From an uncultured Ligilactobacillus sp. (lineage in GTDB: Bacteria > Bacillota > Bacilli > Lactobacillales > Lactobacillaceae): a stretch of DNA of 45,409 nucleotides. The translations under genes and the position numbers were made by a program. The stretch is taken from positions 1 to 45,409 of the forward strand of contig CAKPZY010000015.1 in assembly GCA_934215475.1 (NCBI GenBank). The letters are read 5' to 3'. Shown here piece by piece: positions 20,269-29,040 of the stretch. Below the pieces are notes generated by a model, which was not told the DNA's origin, did no database searches, and saw only the letters and a program-made list of their open reading frames with translations. Within the stretch, counting starts at the first letter, position 1; each line of letters starts with the position of its first letter.

Positions 20269-21426
20269 TTAACGTTTTTCATCCTCAGATTGCTCAAGGT
20301 TATCCCATAATCCGGTCGAATCCAACTGTTCTTTGGCTGCGTAGCCATTGTTCGCGGTTGTCACAACATAACCGATTTTGAATTGGGGCAGCATGGAAGC
20401 GGGAAAACGAAACAAAGTGTAAAACCAATTATCTTTTAAGATCCACTGAGTCTTGATCTCATCCCTATCGTCCTCGCGGAAAAAGCCAAGTGCACCCTTT
20501 TGCAAGACTTTCGGTACCGCGACTGGCATTCCCACTGATGCCCGCAGCTGCTGCTCTTCCAATGACACATTACAAATACTATCGTAAATATAACCTGCTT
20601 CGTGAAGTGCTGGAACAACGCGCTTCACGTAAATCGCCTGAGCTGATGTGACAAAGAAACCAACCTCCAAGACCCCGACGAAATTTAAGTTATCGCCAAT
20701 ATCAGTCGATATTTTCTTGATCTCGCTCCAGATAGAAGGATCGATCTCAGCGGGACCGACGACTTGCGTCAACCTTTGCCCTTGATAAAAAGTCTCCAAA
20801 GGAGCCATAAAAGTTAACGTTCCATCCTGCTGACGAACCATGAATACTGAAATTTCACGCTCATATGGGATCCAGGACTCGAGAACGAAAGTTCCTTGTT
20901 CCACCATTTCTGCACTTTTTGCAATATCAGATTGCTTGCGCAAGATCATCTGTGAATTGTGCATGATACCCTTTTGTATTGGTTTGAGCACACACGGAAA
21001 ACCAATTGATGAGATCGCTTGATAAATATCATCCAAGCTGACGATCGTGGCATATGGTGCAATATTGATATTAAGCTGTTCAAAGAAAGCTCTTTCTAGC
21101 AGCCTGTCTTGAAAAAGTTCCAGTGATTCGCTCCCTTGTGGAACATTAGTAAACCTCTCGATATATTTGATAGATTCTGAACTTACTTGTTCGGATTCAT
21201 AAAGCACCAAGTCACAGCGCTCAGCAAACTCTTGCAGCTGAATCTGATCGTTTCCGCGACCAACTATCGGCAGATCAGCCTCCCTTAAGGTTGGGCTTTC
21301 AGCATTAGCACCGTATGCGGCTGTTTTAAAGCCCATTTGTTTCGCGTGGCGCAAAAGATCGATACCATTGGTACTATTTCCGATCACACCAATTGTACTT
21401 TGAGAAAAAATGACCCGTTCTGCCAT
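20269..21426 (-). CDS. PurK-like ATP-grasp protein
   Basis: A 385-aa protein with the layout of N5-carboxyaminoimidazole ribonucleotide synthetase: an N-terminal preATP-grasp fold (TIGVIGNSTNGIDLLRHAKQ), a central ATP-grasp lobe (GFPCVLKPIQKG, ESWIPYEREISVFM) and a C-terminal barrel. The segment where PurK normally has the strongly conserved RPHNSGH reads VVPALHEAGYIYDS, and the magnesium-site region is altered. No purE or other pur gene adjoins it. It therefore looks like a divergent paralogue, possibly with another carboxylate-amine ligase substrate, rather than the pathway enzyme. Similar stand-alone purK-like genes near pcrA occur in lactobacilli, from memory. Confidence 0.65.
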   Translation of the reverse strand: MAERVIFSQSTIGVIGNSTNGIDLLRHAKQMGFKTAAYGANAESPTLREADLPIVGRGNDQIQLQEFAERCDLVLYESEQVSSESIKYIERFTNVPQGSESLELFQDRLLERAFFEQLNINIAPYATIVSLDDIYQAISSIGFPCVLKPIQKGIMHNSQMILRKQSDIAKSAEMVEQGTFVLESWIPYEREISVFMVRQQDGTLTFMAPLETFYQGQRLTQVVGPAEIDPSIWSEIKKISTDIGDNLNFVGVLEVGFFVTSAQAIYVKRVVPALHEAGYIYDSICNVSLEEQQLRASVGMPVAVPKVLQKGALGFFREDDRDEIKTQWILKDNWFYTLFRFPASMLPQFKIGYVVTTANNGYAAKEQLDSTGLWDNLEQSEDEKR

Positions 21427-21733
21427 TTTTATTCACTACTTTCTTTAGCTTCTGATATTACTTCTCAGATAAAATCATAACATATTTATGTATATTCAAG
21501 TGAAATTTATTTCTTTTCTTTAGCAAAAAAACAATATAATCATTCTACCTGAAAAAGCACTGCTGTTGTTTTATTATAAGAAAAAATGATAGTACATTTC
21601 CAGCAATTCAATTCAGTGCCGTATGCCCGAATTGGCAACGTTCTTCCAGCAGTAAGCAAGAAGGCCGAATCAGAGCAAATATCAGTGAAAAGAAAAGCCG
21701 TCATTGACTTACCCAACTTTTGAAGTTAAAAAT

Positions 21734-22309
21734 TTATTTTCCAACAAAGTGGACCTGACCGTTATCAAAAGAAGAGATCCGAGCAAGCGAATCCAAGCGC
21801 AATCCCCGTGCACGTAACATTTTTCCACCCGCTTGGAAAGACTTTTCAATCACGATACCGGCGCCTGCGACGTGGGCTCCAGCCTGATCACAAAGTTTCA
21901 AAAGTCCAGACACCGCCTGCCCGTTTGCCAAAAAATCATCAATGATTAAGATATTGTCATTTGCCAACAAAAACTTCTGGTCAACAGAGATCTTATTGGT
22001 TACTTTTTTGGTATAAGAATATACATCTGCCGTATACAATGAATCATTCATGGTAGAGCTCTTTACTTTACGGGCAAACAAAACAGGGACATGCAAAGCC
22101 AAACCAGTCATGATTGCAGGAGCTATCCCTGATGATTCGACCGTTAAGATGCGGGTAATATGATCATCACGGTACAAATGGGCAAATTCTTGTCCGATCG
22201 TGTTCAACAGATCAGGATCGAGCTGGTGATTTAAAAAAGAATTGACTTTTAACACGTTTCCTGGCAGTACCAACCCATCTTCACGGATCCGTTCTTCCAA
22301 TAACTTCAC
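21734..22309 (-). CDS. xpt: Xanthine phosphoribosyltransferase
   Basis: A 191-aa type I PRTase that converts xanthine plus PRPP to XMP in purine salvage. The PRPP-binding motif [13 protein letters not shown] is at residues 120-132, and VESSGIAPA and the flexible loop KVKSSTMND are present. The start is GTG 22309, behind AAGGAGG. The length matches Bacillus Xpt (about 194 aa). No purine riboswitch of the classical type is present upstream; see the separate leader entry. Confidence 0.93.
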   Translation of the reverse strand: MKLLEERIREDGLVLPGNVLKVNSFLNHQLDPDLLNTIGQEFAHLYRDDHITRILTVESSGIAPAIMTGLALHVPVLFARKVKSSTMNDSLYTADVYSYTKKVTNKISVDQKFLLANDNILIIDDFLANGQAVSGLLKLCDQAGAHVAGAGIVIEKSFQAGGKMLRARGLRLDSLARISSFDNGQVHFVGK

Positions 22310-22359
22310 GATTATTTTCCTCCTTAAATTTAAAAATTAAAAGTAAAAATAAACAAACA

Positions 22360-22432
22360 AAAGGGTAAAATATTGCGCTTAGTAAATCTCATGACTAACT
22401 TCTACAAGTCTTTGCTGACCGTTGACCCTTTC
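22360..22432 (-). promoter_or_regulatory. Possible structured leader between the glucosaminidase gene and xpt
   Basis: AAAGGGT near 22431 can pair with ACCCTTT near 22360 on the minus strand. They enclose a GACT/AGTC hairpin and an overlapping TTAGT/ACTAA hairpin. A T-rich stretch follows the outer helix, so the element could act as a terminator/antiterminator for xpt. It does not match the purine riboswitch core. Confidence 0.35.
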
Positions 22433-22455
22433 AGCACTGAGAATACATCCACACT

Positions 22456-23136
22456 CTATAGATCATAGCGCTGCAAATGGTATTGCTCTATCAGACTGAT
22501 CAGCTTTTGTGCATAATTAGGGTCAGTGGCATAACCTTTTGATTGCAAAGCAAAAGCAGCCTGGCGGTAACTCTTGGCCCGAATCACTGCTTGATAATGA
22601 CTTGCATCCCAACCAGTACCGTTAACAAATAACATTGTATGTGCAGCAATGGAGTCATCGTAATTAGGATACGATGCAAACCGCGCTTTGATTGTGATCC
22701 ATTGACCGTTAACATATTCTTGAGTCGTTAACATAGGGCTGTTAGGGTCATCGCTTTTGATCCCAAACAAATTATGATACTTTTGTGCTAATTCACTTTT
22801 ACCCCAGTTGGATTCTAAGCCGGCTTGAGCTAAGGTAATGCTTGCAAATACATGATATTGTCGCTGCTGTTTTTGCGCACTTGGCACTAGTTGATTGATG
22901 AAAGCCTGTTTCTCTTGCATTTCAGTTTTTGGCTCATTAACGGGTGTTGCAACGTTTTCTTCAAACCACTTAATACCTTGCACAAAGATCAACGTCACTA
23001 AAATCACTGCCAGCAAGATATCGGCTATATTTAGCGATCTTTTTTTATGCCACTTTTTAGGCATATGACGGCGCTTCGTATATTTACGCGCCTTTGTAGT
23101 TGAATTTTTTGCGCTGTGATACTTTCTGTGTGCCAC
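22456..23136 (-). CDS. Membrane-anchored GH73 glucosaminidase (peptidoglycan hydrolase)
   Basis: A 226-aa protein with a very basic N-terminus (about 35 residues rich in Lys, Arg and His), a membrane segment at about 37-53 (ADILLAVILVTLIFVQG) and an extracellular GH73 domain. The catalytic Glu108 lies in AGLESNWGKS, followed by YHNLFGIK and the ARFASYPNYDDSI loop typical of the family. It is predicted to cleave the glycan strand next to N-acetylglucosamine. No cell-wall-binding repeats. The start is GTG 23136, only 5 nt after the stop of the transporter gene. It ends in TAG. Confidence 0.88.
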   Translation of the reverse strand: MAHRKYHSAKNSTTKARKYTKRRHMPKKWHKKRSLNIADILLAVILVTLIFVQGIKWFEENVATPVNEPKTEMQEKQAFINQLVPSAQKQQRQYHVFASITLAQAGLESNWGKSELAQKYHNLFGIKSDDPNSPMLTTQEYVNGQWITIKARFASYPNYDDSIAAHTMLFVNGTGWDASHYQAVIRAKSYRQAAFALQSKGYATDPNYAQKLISLIEQYHLQRYDL

Positions 23137-23141
23137 TTAGC

Positions 23142-23732
23142 TCATCCTTTGCGAACTCTTTTCATCAACGGTTTAGCAATTAGTGGGCATGCGATCCCTG
23201 CAACGATAGCTTCAGGTATGCCATTGGTAGCTATTACGCCCAGTAAGTAAGGAAGTAATGCTTCAACATCGACCTGATACAAAGAACGTGCGTGTCCGTG
23301 ATAGAAAAGGTAGATCTGGCCAAGAACCAAGATGGTGTTAGTAAGAGCGCCTAAAACGCCGGCGATCCCCATACTCAAATATTCTTGTTTAAATTTATGG
23401 GACAACCATCTAAAGGAATAACCAGCTACAATTCCAATCAGGATCCGCGGGAGAATAGAAACCAAGGGATTAACAAAAACTATCACAGCCAAAGGACTTG
23501 TCGGCCAGATAAAAGCACGGACAAATGTGATCGATCCCCAAATGCCGCCTATTAGAGCACCTCCGCTTGGTCCCAAAGTAAATGCCGCTATGATCACTGT
23601 AATGTGAATGATCGTTAAATTCAAAGGACCAAAAGGAATATATCCCAAAAAAGGTATAAAATTTTGTACGATAATAATTGCCGAGAATAAGGCATATAAA
23701 ACTTTCCGGTAAGTTTGGTTATTTTTACCCAC
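23142..23732 (-). CDS. ECF transporter S component, probably pantothenate (PanT-like)
   Basis: A 196-aa membrane protein with about six hydrophobic helices, the substrate-binding subunit of a group II energy-coupling factor vitamin transporter. The stretch IPFLGYIPFGPLNLTIIHIT and then GPSGGALIGGIWGSITF resemble PanT-type S components; the substrate is inferred from this resemblance. The ATG at 23747 forms part of the Shine-Dalgarno (ATGGAGG), so the start is set at GTG 23732, 8 nt behind GGAGG. The shared EcfA, EcfA' and EcfT subunits must be encoded elsewhere. Confidence 0.7.
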   Translation of the reverse strand: MGKNNQTYRKVLYALFSAIIIVQNFIPFLGYIPFGPLNLTIIHITVIIAAFTLGPSGGALIGGIWGSITFVRAFIWPTSPLAVIVFVNPLVSILPRILIGIVAGYSFRWLSHKFKQEYLSMGIAGVLGALTNTILVLGQIYLFYHGHARSLYQVDVEALLPYLLGVIATNGIPEAIVAGIACPLIAKPLMKRVRKG

Positions 23733-23785
23733 CTGAGTGACCTCCATATAATTATAAAAAAATATGCTCTATTTGGTTGATTACA

Positions 23786-23794
23786 ATTATAACA
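23786..23794 (-). promoter_or_regulatory. Extended -10 promoter of the ECF S component gene
   Basis: The minus strand reads TGTTATAAT, a TGn plus perfect TATAAT at 23791-23786, about 55 nt from the GTG start. The -35 is poor. Confidence 0.65.
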
Positions 23795-23915
23795 TACCCT
23801 AAATTACGATTGACGCACAGTTAAAACAAAAAACTGTAAATAGTGATTATTATGGACTCAAATGCTGAAGTAATTAACAAATGAGTCATAACTAAATCAC
23901 CTTAGATCACCAATC

Positions 23916-23944
23916 AAAAAACGGCTGCGGGTCCGCAGTCGTTT
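23916..23944 (-). terminator. Rho-independent terminator of the MarR-type regulator gene
   Basis: On the minus strand AACG-A-CTGCGG pairs with CGCAG-C-CGTT, followed by TTTTT. Confidence 0.85.
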
Positions 23945-23958
23945 ATCAAATATAAATT

Positions 23959-24384
23959 TTACAAGTCTTCGTGGATCATGCTCACAGTTTGCCTTAATAC
24001 GCGTTGAAAAATCGCAAAATCTCGCGGTTCCACTTCATCTTCAAGCCGTTGTTGCAAGTTAGCCCAAAAATCGTCATTGCTCTTAATGCTGTCTGAATAT
24101 TTGCTGGTCGTATTCAAATGTGTGACCCGATGATCTGTTGAATCGATCTGCTTTTCAATCAGCCCTAAACCGATCAGCTTCTTAATATGATAATTGGTGT
24201 TCGGTGTTGACTGGCCAAGCAGCCGTGAAATCTTTCCGATCGTCGGCTGTTTCAACTGAAAAATAGCCTCCAAATAGTAAACATCGATGGCCCCTAGCTT
24301 AGCAGACTGTTCGTCTTTATACTGCTGACTTGTTAGCTGCAAAGTCTGCGTCAGATTCGTCATCAACTTTTGTAGTGAACTCAT
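23959..24384 (-). CDS. MarR family transcriptional regulator
   Basis: A 141-aa winged-helix regulator. The recognition region reads TIGKISRLLGQSTPNTNYHIKKLIGLGLIEKQ (about residues 50-82) and the wing carries DSTDHRVTHL. N- and C-terminal helices would form the dimer interface. The gene faces away from the DUF454 gene across a 656-bp AT-rich gap that carries a perfect palindrome likely to be its operator. The regulated target and ligand are unknown. Confidence 0.85.
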   Translation of the reverse strand: MSSLQKLMTNLTQTLQLTSQQYKDEQSAKLGAIDVYYLEAIFQLKQPTIGKISRLLGQSTPNTNYHIKKLIGLGLIEKQIDSTDHRVTHLNTTSKYSDSIKSNDDFWANLQQRLEDEVEPRDFAIFQRVLRQTVSMIHEDL

Positions 24385-24473
24385 AAAACAACCCCCATAA
24401 AAATGTCCCCAATAATAAAATGTATGAAACGCCTCGCTTCATTAAGTATCCTAAAGGTCGGCTTTTAAATTTA

Positions 24474-24491
24474 GTACAATATTTATTGTAC
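24474..24491. promoter_or_regulatory. Perfect 18-bp palindrome, candidate MarR operator
   Basis: GTACAATATTTATTGTAC is an inverted repeat of GTACAATA around TT. A further half-site-like GATATTTATTGTGG follows directly. It lies 90 bp upstream of the MarR gene, the usual place for an autoregulatory operator. Confidence 0.65.
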
Positions 24492-25040
24492 GATATTTAT
24501 TGTGGAACGCAAGAAAATTAGATATATTTTTTCAAATTAAATTTTTAAGACACAATATAAATTTGTCAAATATACATAAATTTGTCAGAAAACCGTTATT
24601 ATTTCTAATACATATCTAATATTTGCTCAACGATAGGATTGAAAGAACTTTTTCCTTTGCACTCTTTTAGGGGTAAATGACGTTTATTTTAAATTTTTGA
24701 CAATCACACTAGATAAAAGTATGCTATATATTTTTTTAGATAAATTTTTACTTATTGTAGCAATTGGTTTTTTGTCACATTTTTTGCGTTTTCTTTAAAG
24801 ATCTGACTCTCAAACATAAATCAGAACTCTCTGAAAACTTTACCTTTTCTTAGGCATTTTTTGCTACAAAGGAATCGCAAGAAGTGCTAGAATATATTTT
24901 AAGCGACAAAGTAGTGGGCGACTTTATTCACAAAATATCAGCCCGGGATCTACACAGTTTCAACGGCATTTTGAGTACAGGGAGCATAATGATATCGATT
25001 CCTTGTTACTCCGTATCACTTTAAAGAGGGAGGCGTACTT
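24492..25040. other. Long AT-rich divergent intergenic region
   Basis: No ORF with a ribosome binding site was seen. ATAAATTTGTCA occurs twice, at 24557-24568 and 24576-24587, a 19-bp phase close to two helical turns. An extended -10 TGCTAGAAT lies near 24888-24896 and could drive the DUF454 gene, with a leader of about 140 nt. Confidence 0.4.
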
Positions 25041-25346
25041 ATGACAAGGGGTATCGTTACATTTACATGGGTCTTATTGACAATAATATTCTTTTTATTG
25101 ACTATCATCGGCTTAGCCTTGCCTGTCTTTCCTCAGTTACCATTCTTGATAGCAGGATTCTTTTGCTTATCAAAAGCTTCTCCGCGCTTTCATCGGTGGC
25201 TGACTAACACAAGAGTATATCGTAAAATCTTTGGCAGGTTAAATTACCAGATCCAAGAAAAGAAAAAAGAACTGACACAACGAGAGATGAAATGGTACGA
25301 AACAATTTATCTCAAAATTATGACAGCCTTTATGATCCAAGAATAA
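25041..25346 (+). CDS. DUF454 (YbaN family) small membrane protein
   Basis: A 101-aa protein with two hydrophobic segments (about 8-27 and 29-44), matching the YbaN/DUF454 pattern: GLALPVFPQLPFLIAGFFCLSKASPRFHRWL followed by the amphipathic tail. Function of the family is unknown. AGGGAGG precedes the ATG. It stands alone and opposite the MarR regulator, and could be its target. Confidence 0.8.
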   Translation: MTRGIVTFTWVLLTIIFFLLTIIGLALPVFPQLPFLIAGFFCLSKASPRFHRWLTNTRVYRKIFGRLNYQIQEKKKELTQREMKWYETIYLKIMTAFMIQE

Positions 25347-25649
25347 AAACTTGGGTTTAGATGTGGGCACCTTTCACTTATCAAAAGCGACCCCACCTAT
25401 TACATATAAAATTTAAAATTGCTCTTAGTGTCGATTGGAAACCAATTGATACTATTTTTTTGCAGCTAACTGACCCATTTTACTTGGAAATGTACAACAA
25501 AACCCGCGGTTACTAAAATTTCTTCGGGCTAGCTCAAATACTAGAAACAATTCTGGCACCTGTCATGATGTTGCTGTTTCTTATTGATCTCCATTTTTCT
25601 TTTGGCCATTATAATATCTGCTATTAAGAAGTCTTGCTGCAAGAGAAGC
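25347..25649. other. Convergent intergenic region between the DUF454 gene and topB
   Basis: It contains GTGGG near 25362 and CCCAC near 25392, which could form a loose hairpin, but no T-run follows. I see no gene. Confidence 0.3.
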
Positions 25650-27722
25650 CTACTTTTTCATTGCTTTTTTAAATGCCGCCGCCAGCGGGCTTTCTGCCGG
25701 GACATCTTCTTGATTGACCTTTTTCAACAGCCGTTTTTCTTCGTGTTTAGTCATCTTTTTACTCTTTTTTCTTCCTGCAGCTGGTTTTTCCGTTGTCCCA
25801 TCATACTTGCAACGAAAATAATTACCGTTCTTCCCACTGATCAGCAGCATCTTTTGGTGACAATGTGGACAGCGATGATTCGTGACTTTAGCTTCGGCAC
25901 GCCGATGATAATCACACTCGGCATTTGAGCAGACCAATATCTTCCCGCCTTTAGTATTCTTCTCCTTTAGCAAAGCTCCACATTTCGGACATTTTTTACT
26001 AGTCAAAGAATGGTCGTGGTACTTATGCTGGCTGTGTTTGATCTCTCTAACAAGCTTGACCGTTTCTTTCTCGATCTCAACAATAAATTGCTTGTCATTA
26101 TACTTACCGTGAGCGATCTGTTCTAGTTGACTTTCCCACTTGGCAGTCAATTCAGGCGACACAAGTGCTGGATTGACGAGGTGCAAAAGCTGTTTTCCTT
26201 TCGGGGTGACTTGTAAACTTTTGCCTGTACGCACCATTAATTCCGTTTTGACCAATTTTTCAATGATCTCAGCGCGGGTTGCCGGCGTCCCTAAACCAAA
26301 CTTTTCCATCTTAGCCAGTAATCTTCCCTCGTTCAACGGGGTGGGCGGAGTAGTTTGTTCGGCAGAAATTTTAAAGTTTGGGGCAATCTCTGAGCCTACT
26401 GTCCATTGCGTCGTGTGAACATTCTCTACTTTAGCTTTTTTCCAGCCCGGGTCAATTACTTGTTCATTTTTAAAAACAAAGTGATCCGATCCAAATTGAA
26501 CTGTTACTCTCTCTTGTTTTGTCCGGTATGGTTGGTCAAACAGACAAGCAAAACGTTTCGCGATCATTGTATAGATCCGATGCTCGTCTTGCGATAACTT
26601 TTCATAACGAGGCGGTTGCTCTGTTGGGATCAAAGCATGGTGATCTGAGACCTTCTGATCATTGAAAACTTTTTTTAAAATAACCTGACTGCCATCTTTG
26701 ATATATCGTTTCGCTTCTGGGATCATCGAAGAAATTGCCCGCAGGCGTTCTTGCATCGTAGCCTTGAGATCCGAACTAAGATACTTGCTGTCTGTACGAG
26801 GGTAAGAAACGATTTTGTGCACTTCATATAAACTTTGGACCAATGATAAGGTTTTCTTAGCTGAGTATCCATATGTTTGGTTGGCTTCTCTTTGCAATTC
26901 GGTCAAATCATACGGTAAGGGAGCGAACTGACTCTTGTCTTTGTGTTCAATGTCAACCACCTTTCCGGGAGCTTTTTTTAGTGTGTTAACAATATCTTGG
27001 GCACTTTTTAGTTGACGAATCTCAAAATTATTCTTTTGTGCGCGCCGTGCTCTTTTACCAGCTGCCTCTAAATAGATCGTATAATATTTTTCTGGTTTGA
27101 ACTTCGAAATTTTTTGTTCCTGCTCAAAAACCTGCGCTAAAGTTGGCGTTTGAACGCGTCCTGCTGACAAACTGTCATCGTATTTGACAGTTAAAGCCCT
27201 GGTCACATTCAGGCCCACTAGCCAATCTGCCTGTGCCCGTGCTAAAGCTGAATAATACAAACTATCATACTCTTTTGCCGGTCTTAAAGAAGCAAAACCG
27301 GCCTTAACTGCCTTAGAAGTTTGAGAAGAGATCCACAGACGCCTGACCGGTTTATTGAATCTGATGTACTGCAAGATCCAGCGTGCTACCAATTCTCCTT
27401 CGCGTCCGGCGTCGGTGGCAATGACGGCCCTGGAGATGTCCTTTCGTTTCGCCAACGTGCTGATCGTTTTCAGTTGCCTCCTAGTTTTCGGGAGTGGTTT
27501 GATCCCAATTTTTTTAGGAAGCATGGGCAAAGTTTCCAACTGCCACTTTTGCCAGCCTTGGTTAAGATCTTCGGGCATCTTGAGCCCCAACAAGTGGCCA
27601 AGTGCCCAGGTAATTATAATGTGTTGACCCTCAAAATAATTTTTATGTTTCTCAGTAGCTCCGAGAATTTTGCTCAAATCTCGAGCGACACTAGGTTTTT
27701 CAGCTAGAATTAATTGTTTCAT
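25650..27722 (-). CDS. topB: DNA topoisomerase III
   Basis: A 690-aa type IA topoisomerase. The TOPRIM domain has ILAEKPSVARDLS at the start and ATDAGREGE at 102-110. The active-site Tyr307 lies in SYPRTDS. The central gate domain includes SAGRVQTPTL. The C-terminus carries two zinc-ribbon-like units (CPKCG with CSNAEC; CPHC with a single partner cysteine in RCKYDG, so the second is degenerate) and a lysine-rich tail. These fit TopB of Gram-positive bacteria. The opening residues MKQLILAEKPS support the ATG at 27722. It ends in TAG. Confidence 0.93.
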   Translation of the reverse strand: MKQLILAEKPSVARDLSKILGATEKHKNYFEGQHIIITWALGHLLGLKMPEDLNQGWQKWQLETLPMLPKKIGIKPLPKTRRQLKTISTLAKRKDISRAVIATDAGREGELVARWILQYIRFNKPVRRLWISSQTSKAVKAGFASLRPAKEYDSLYYSALARAQADWLVGLNVTRALTVKYDDSLSAGRVQTPTLAQVFEQEQKISKFKPEKYYTIYLEAAGKRARRAQKNNFEIRQLKSAQDIVNTLKKAPGKVVDIEHKDKSQFAPLPYDLTELQREANQTYGYSAKKTLSLVQSLYEVHKIVSYPRTDSKYLSSDLKATMQERLRAISSMIPEAKRYIKDGSQVILKKVFNDQKVSDHHALIPTEQPPRYEKLSQDEHRIYTMIAKRFACLFDQPYRTKQERVTVQFGSDHFVFKNEQVIDPGWKKAKVENVHTTQWTVGSEIAPNFKISAEQTTPPTPLNEGRLLAKMEKFGLGTPATRAEIIEKLVKTELMVRTGKSLQVTPKGKQLLHLVNPALVSPELTAKWESQLEQIAHGKYNDKQFIVEIEKETVKLVREIKHSQHKYHDHSLTSKKCPKCGALLKEKNTKGGKILVCSNAECDYHRRAEAKVTNHRCPHCHQKMLLISGKNGNYFRCKYDGTTEKPAAGRKKSKKMTKHEEKRLLKKVNQEDVPAESPLAAAFKKAMKK

Positions 27723-27862
27723 TAAATAATTTTCCTTTCACTACTCAAATAGCTTTCTCAATTGTAGCATACTTTACTATTCAAGCCGAATTGCCAACGA
27801 CAACACAACATCTTACTTCCCGTCGTAGATCAAAAAAAAGAATTCAAAAATTTGGTTGCATT

Positions 27863-27893
27863 AAAAAAACACTTCCCAAATTGAGAAGTGTCT
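27863..27893 (-). terminator. Rho-independent terminator of the rplJ-rplL operon
   Basis: On the minus strand ACACTTC pairs with GAAGTGT around a 9-nt loop, followed by a T-run of seven. Confidence 0.9.
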
Positions 27894-27910
27894 AACATTC
27901 TAATGAATGA

Positions 27911-28279
27911 TTACTTAACGTTAACGGTAGCGCCGACATCTTCAAGCTTAGCCTTGATGTCATCGGCTTCTTCCTTAGAAACGCCTTCTTTGATAACAGA
28001 AGGAACATTGTCAACCAAGCCCTTAGCATCTTTCAAGCCAAGACCTGTGATATCTTTAACGGCTTTGATCGTCTTAACCTTAGCTTGTCCTTCGGTAGCT
28101 AATTCAACATCAAATTCTGTTTGTTCTTCGGTAGCAGCACCGCCAGCAGCGCCACCAGCAGCAACTGGGGCAGCAGCTGAAACGCCAAATTCGTCTTCGA
28201 TAGCTTTAACTAAATCATTTAATTCAAGAATGCTGGCTTCTTTAAGGTCAGCAATAATTTTTTCTGTATCTAATGCCAT
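27911..28279 (-). CDS. rplL: 50S ribosomal protein L7/L12
   Basis: A 122-aa stalk protein that recruits translation factors. The N-terminal dimerisation helices ([28 protein letters not shown]), an Ala/Gly-rich hinge and the C-terminal factor-binding domain ([20 protein letters not shown]) are all intact. The start is ATG 28279, behind GGAGGAAA; the longer frame adds five residues that overlap this site. It follows rplJ by about 50 nt. Confidence 0.98.
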   Translation of the reverse strand: MALDTEKIIADLKEASILELNDLVKAIEDEFGVSAAAPVAAGGAAGGAATEEQTEFDVELATEGQAKVKTIKAVKDITGLGLKDAKGLVDNVPSVIKEGVSKEEADDIKAKLEDVGATVNVK

Positions 28280-28328
28280 TTTGATTTCCTCCAAATTTTA
28301 ATTGATCAAAAATATCTAAAGTGCAGCT

Positions 28329-28832
28329 TTAAGCTGCATCTTCGTCCTTACTGTCAGCAACAGCCTTAACTGCATAAGCAACATTGCGAACTGGTGCTTG
28401 TAATACTGAAAGCAACATGGACAATAAGCCTTCGCGGTCTGGCAATTTGGAAAGTGCTTCGATATCTTCGACAGAAGAAACCTTTCCTTCGATCATACCG
28501 CCTTTGATGACTAATGCGTCATGATCTTCCGCAAACTTAGCGATGACACGTGCCGGAGCAGCAACATCGTCGCTGCCAAATGCTACAGCAGTTGGTCCAG
28601 CAAATACTTCATCCAAGCCTTCATAACCAGTCTTATCAGCCGCACGCTTCAAGAATGTGTTCTTGATAACACGCATTTCAACGCCTTCTTCACGTAATTG
28701 CTTACGTAATTCAGTCACTTCTTCAACGGTCAAGCCACGGTAGTTAGCCACAACGATCGACGAAGCTGCGTTGAATTTGTCAACTACACTGTCAACGACA
28801 GCAGCTTTTTGGGCAATAACTTCTTTACACAC
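28329..28832 (-). CDS. rplJ: 50S ribosomal protein L10
   Basis: A 167-aa L10 that anchors L7/L12 dimers to the ribosome. The motif [21 protein letters not shown] and FAGPTAVAF are characteristic. The open frame extends upstream to 28952, but that part is the L10 leader. The start is GTG 28832, eight nt behind GGGAGGTG, giving [12 protein letters not shown] as the N-terminus and the normal family length. Expected autoregulation by the L10-L12 complex through the leader. Confidence 0.96.
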   Translation of the reverse strand: MCKEVIAQKAAVVDSVVDKFNAASSIVVANYRGLTVEEVTELRKQLREEGVEMRVIKNTFLKRAADKTGYEGLDEVFAGPTAVAFGSDDVAAPARVIAKFAEDHDALVIKGGMIEGKVSSVEDIEALSKLPDREGLLSMLLSVLQAPVRNVAYAVKAVADSKDEDAA

Positions 28833-28839
28833 TTGATTC

Positions 28840-28985
28840 ACCTCCCAAGTCATTGTGCGAAGTTTATCCAATAAAAAAACTCCGTATCCACCAAGACACA
28901 GAGAGAGAATAAATATCTTTACTCCTCGGCAGGATATTGAGGCTTTCGCCACCTGAGTCTTAGGTAGAATCTTCTAAAAAAATTG
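28840..28985 (-). promoter_or_regulatory. L10 leader with embedded intrinsic terminator
   Basis: The transcript contains the conserved CTCAGGTGGCGAAAGCCTC hairpin and the CCTGCCGAGG stretch of the ribosomal protein L10 leader (kink-turn region), at about 28925-28962. Downstream, CTCTGTGTC (28903-28895) pairs with GATACGGAG (28888-28880) and is followed by TTTTTTT. The combination implies transcription attenuation of rplJL when free L10(L12)4 binds. Confidence 0.85.
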
Positions 28986-28994
28986 ACCTCTACT

Positions 28995-29023
28995 AATGTA
29001 ACATGTGCACCAATAGAAGTCAA
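28995..29023 (-). promoter_or_regulatory. Sigma-A promoter of rplJ-rplL
   Basis: On the minus strand TTGACT at 29023-29018, a 17-nt spacer ending in TGT, and TACATT at 29000-28995. Confidence 0.9.
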
Positions 29024-29040
29024 CTTGTTTTTAATTTTAA

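Noticed and set aside
22310..22455. Classical purine riboswitch before xpt
   Set aside because: The conserved three-way junction core sequences are not present.
27321..27707. 128-codon plus-strand ORF inside topB
   Set aside because: Antisense to the conserved TOPRIM region of topB; no independent support.
28833..28952. N-terminal extension of the L10 frame
   Set aside because: The extension overlaps the L10 leader and terminator hairpin; the ribosome binding site and family length point to GTG 28832.
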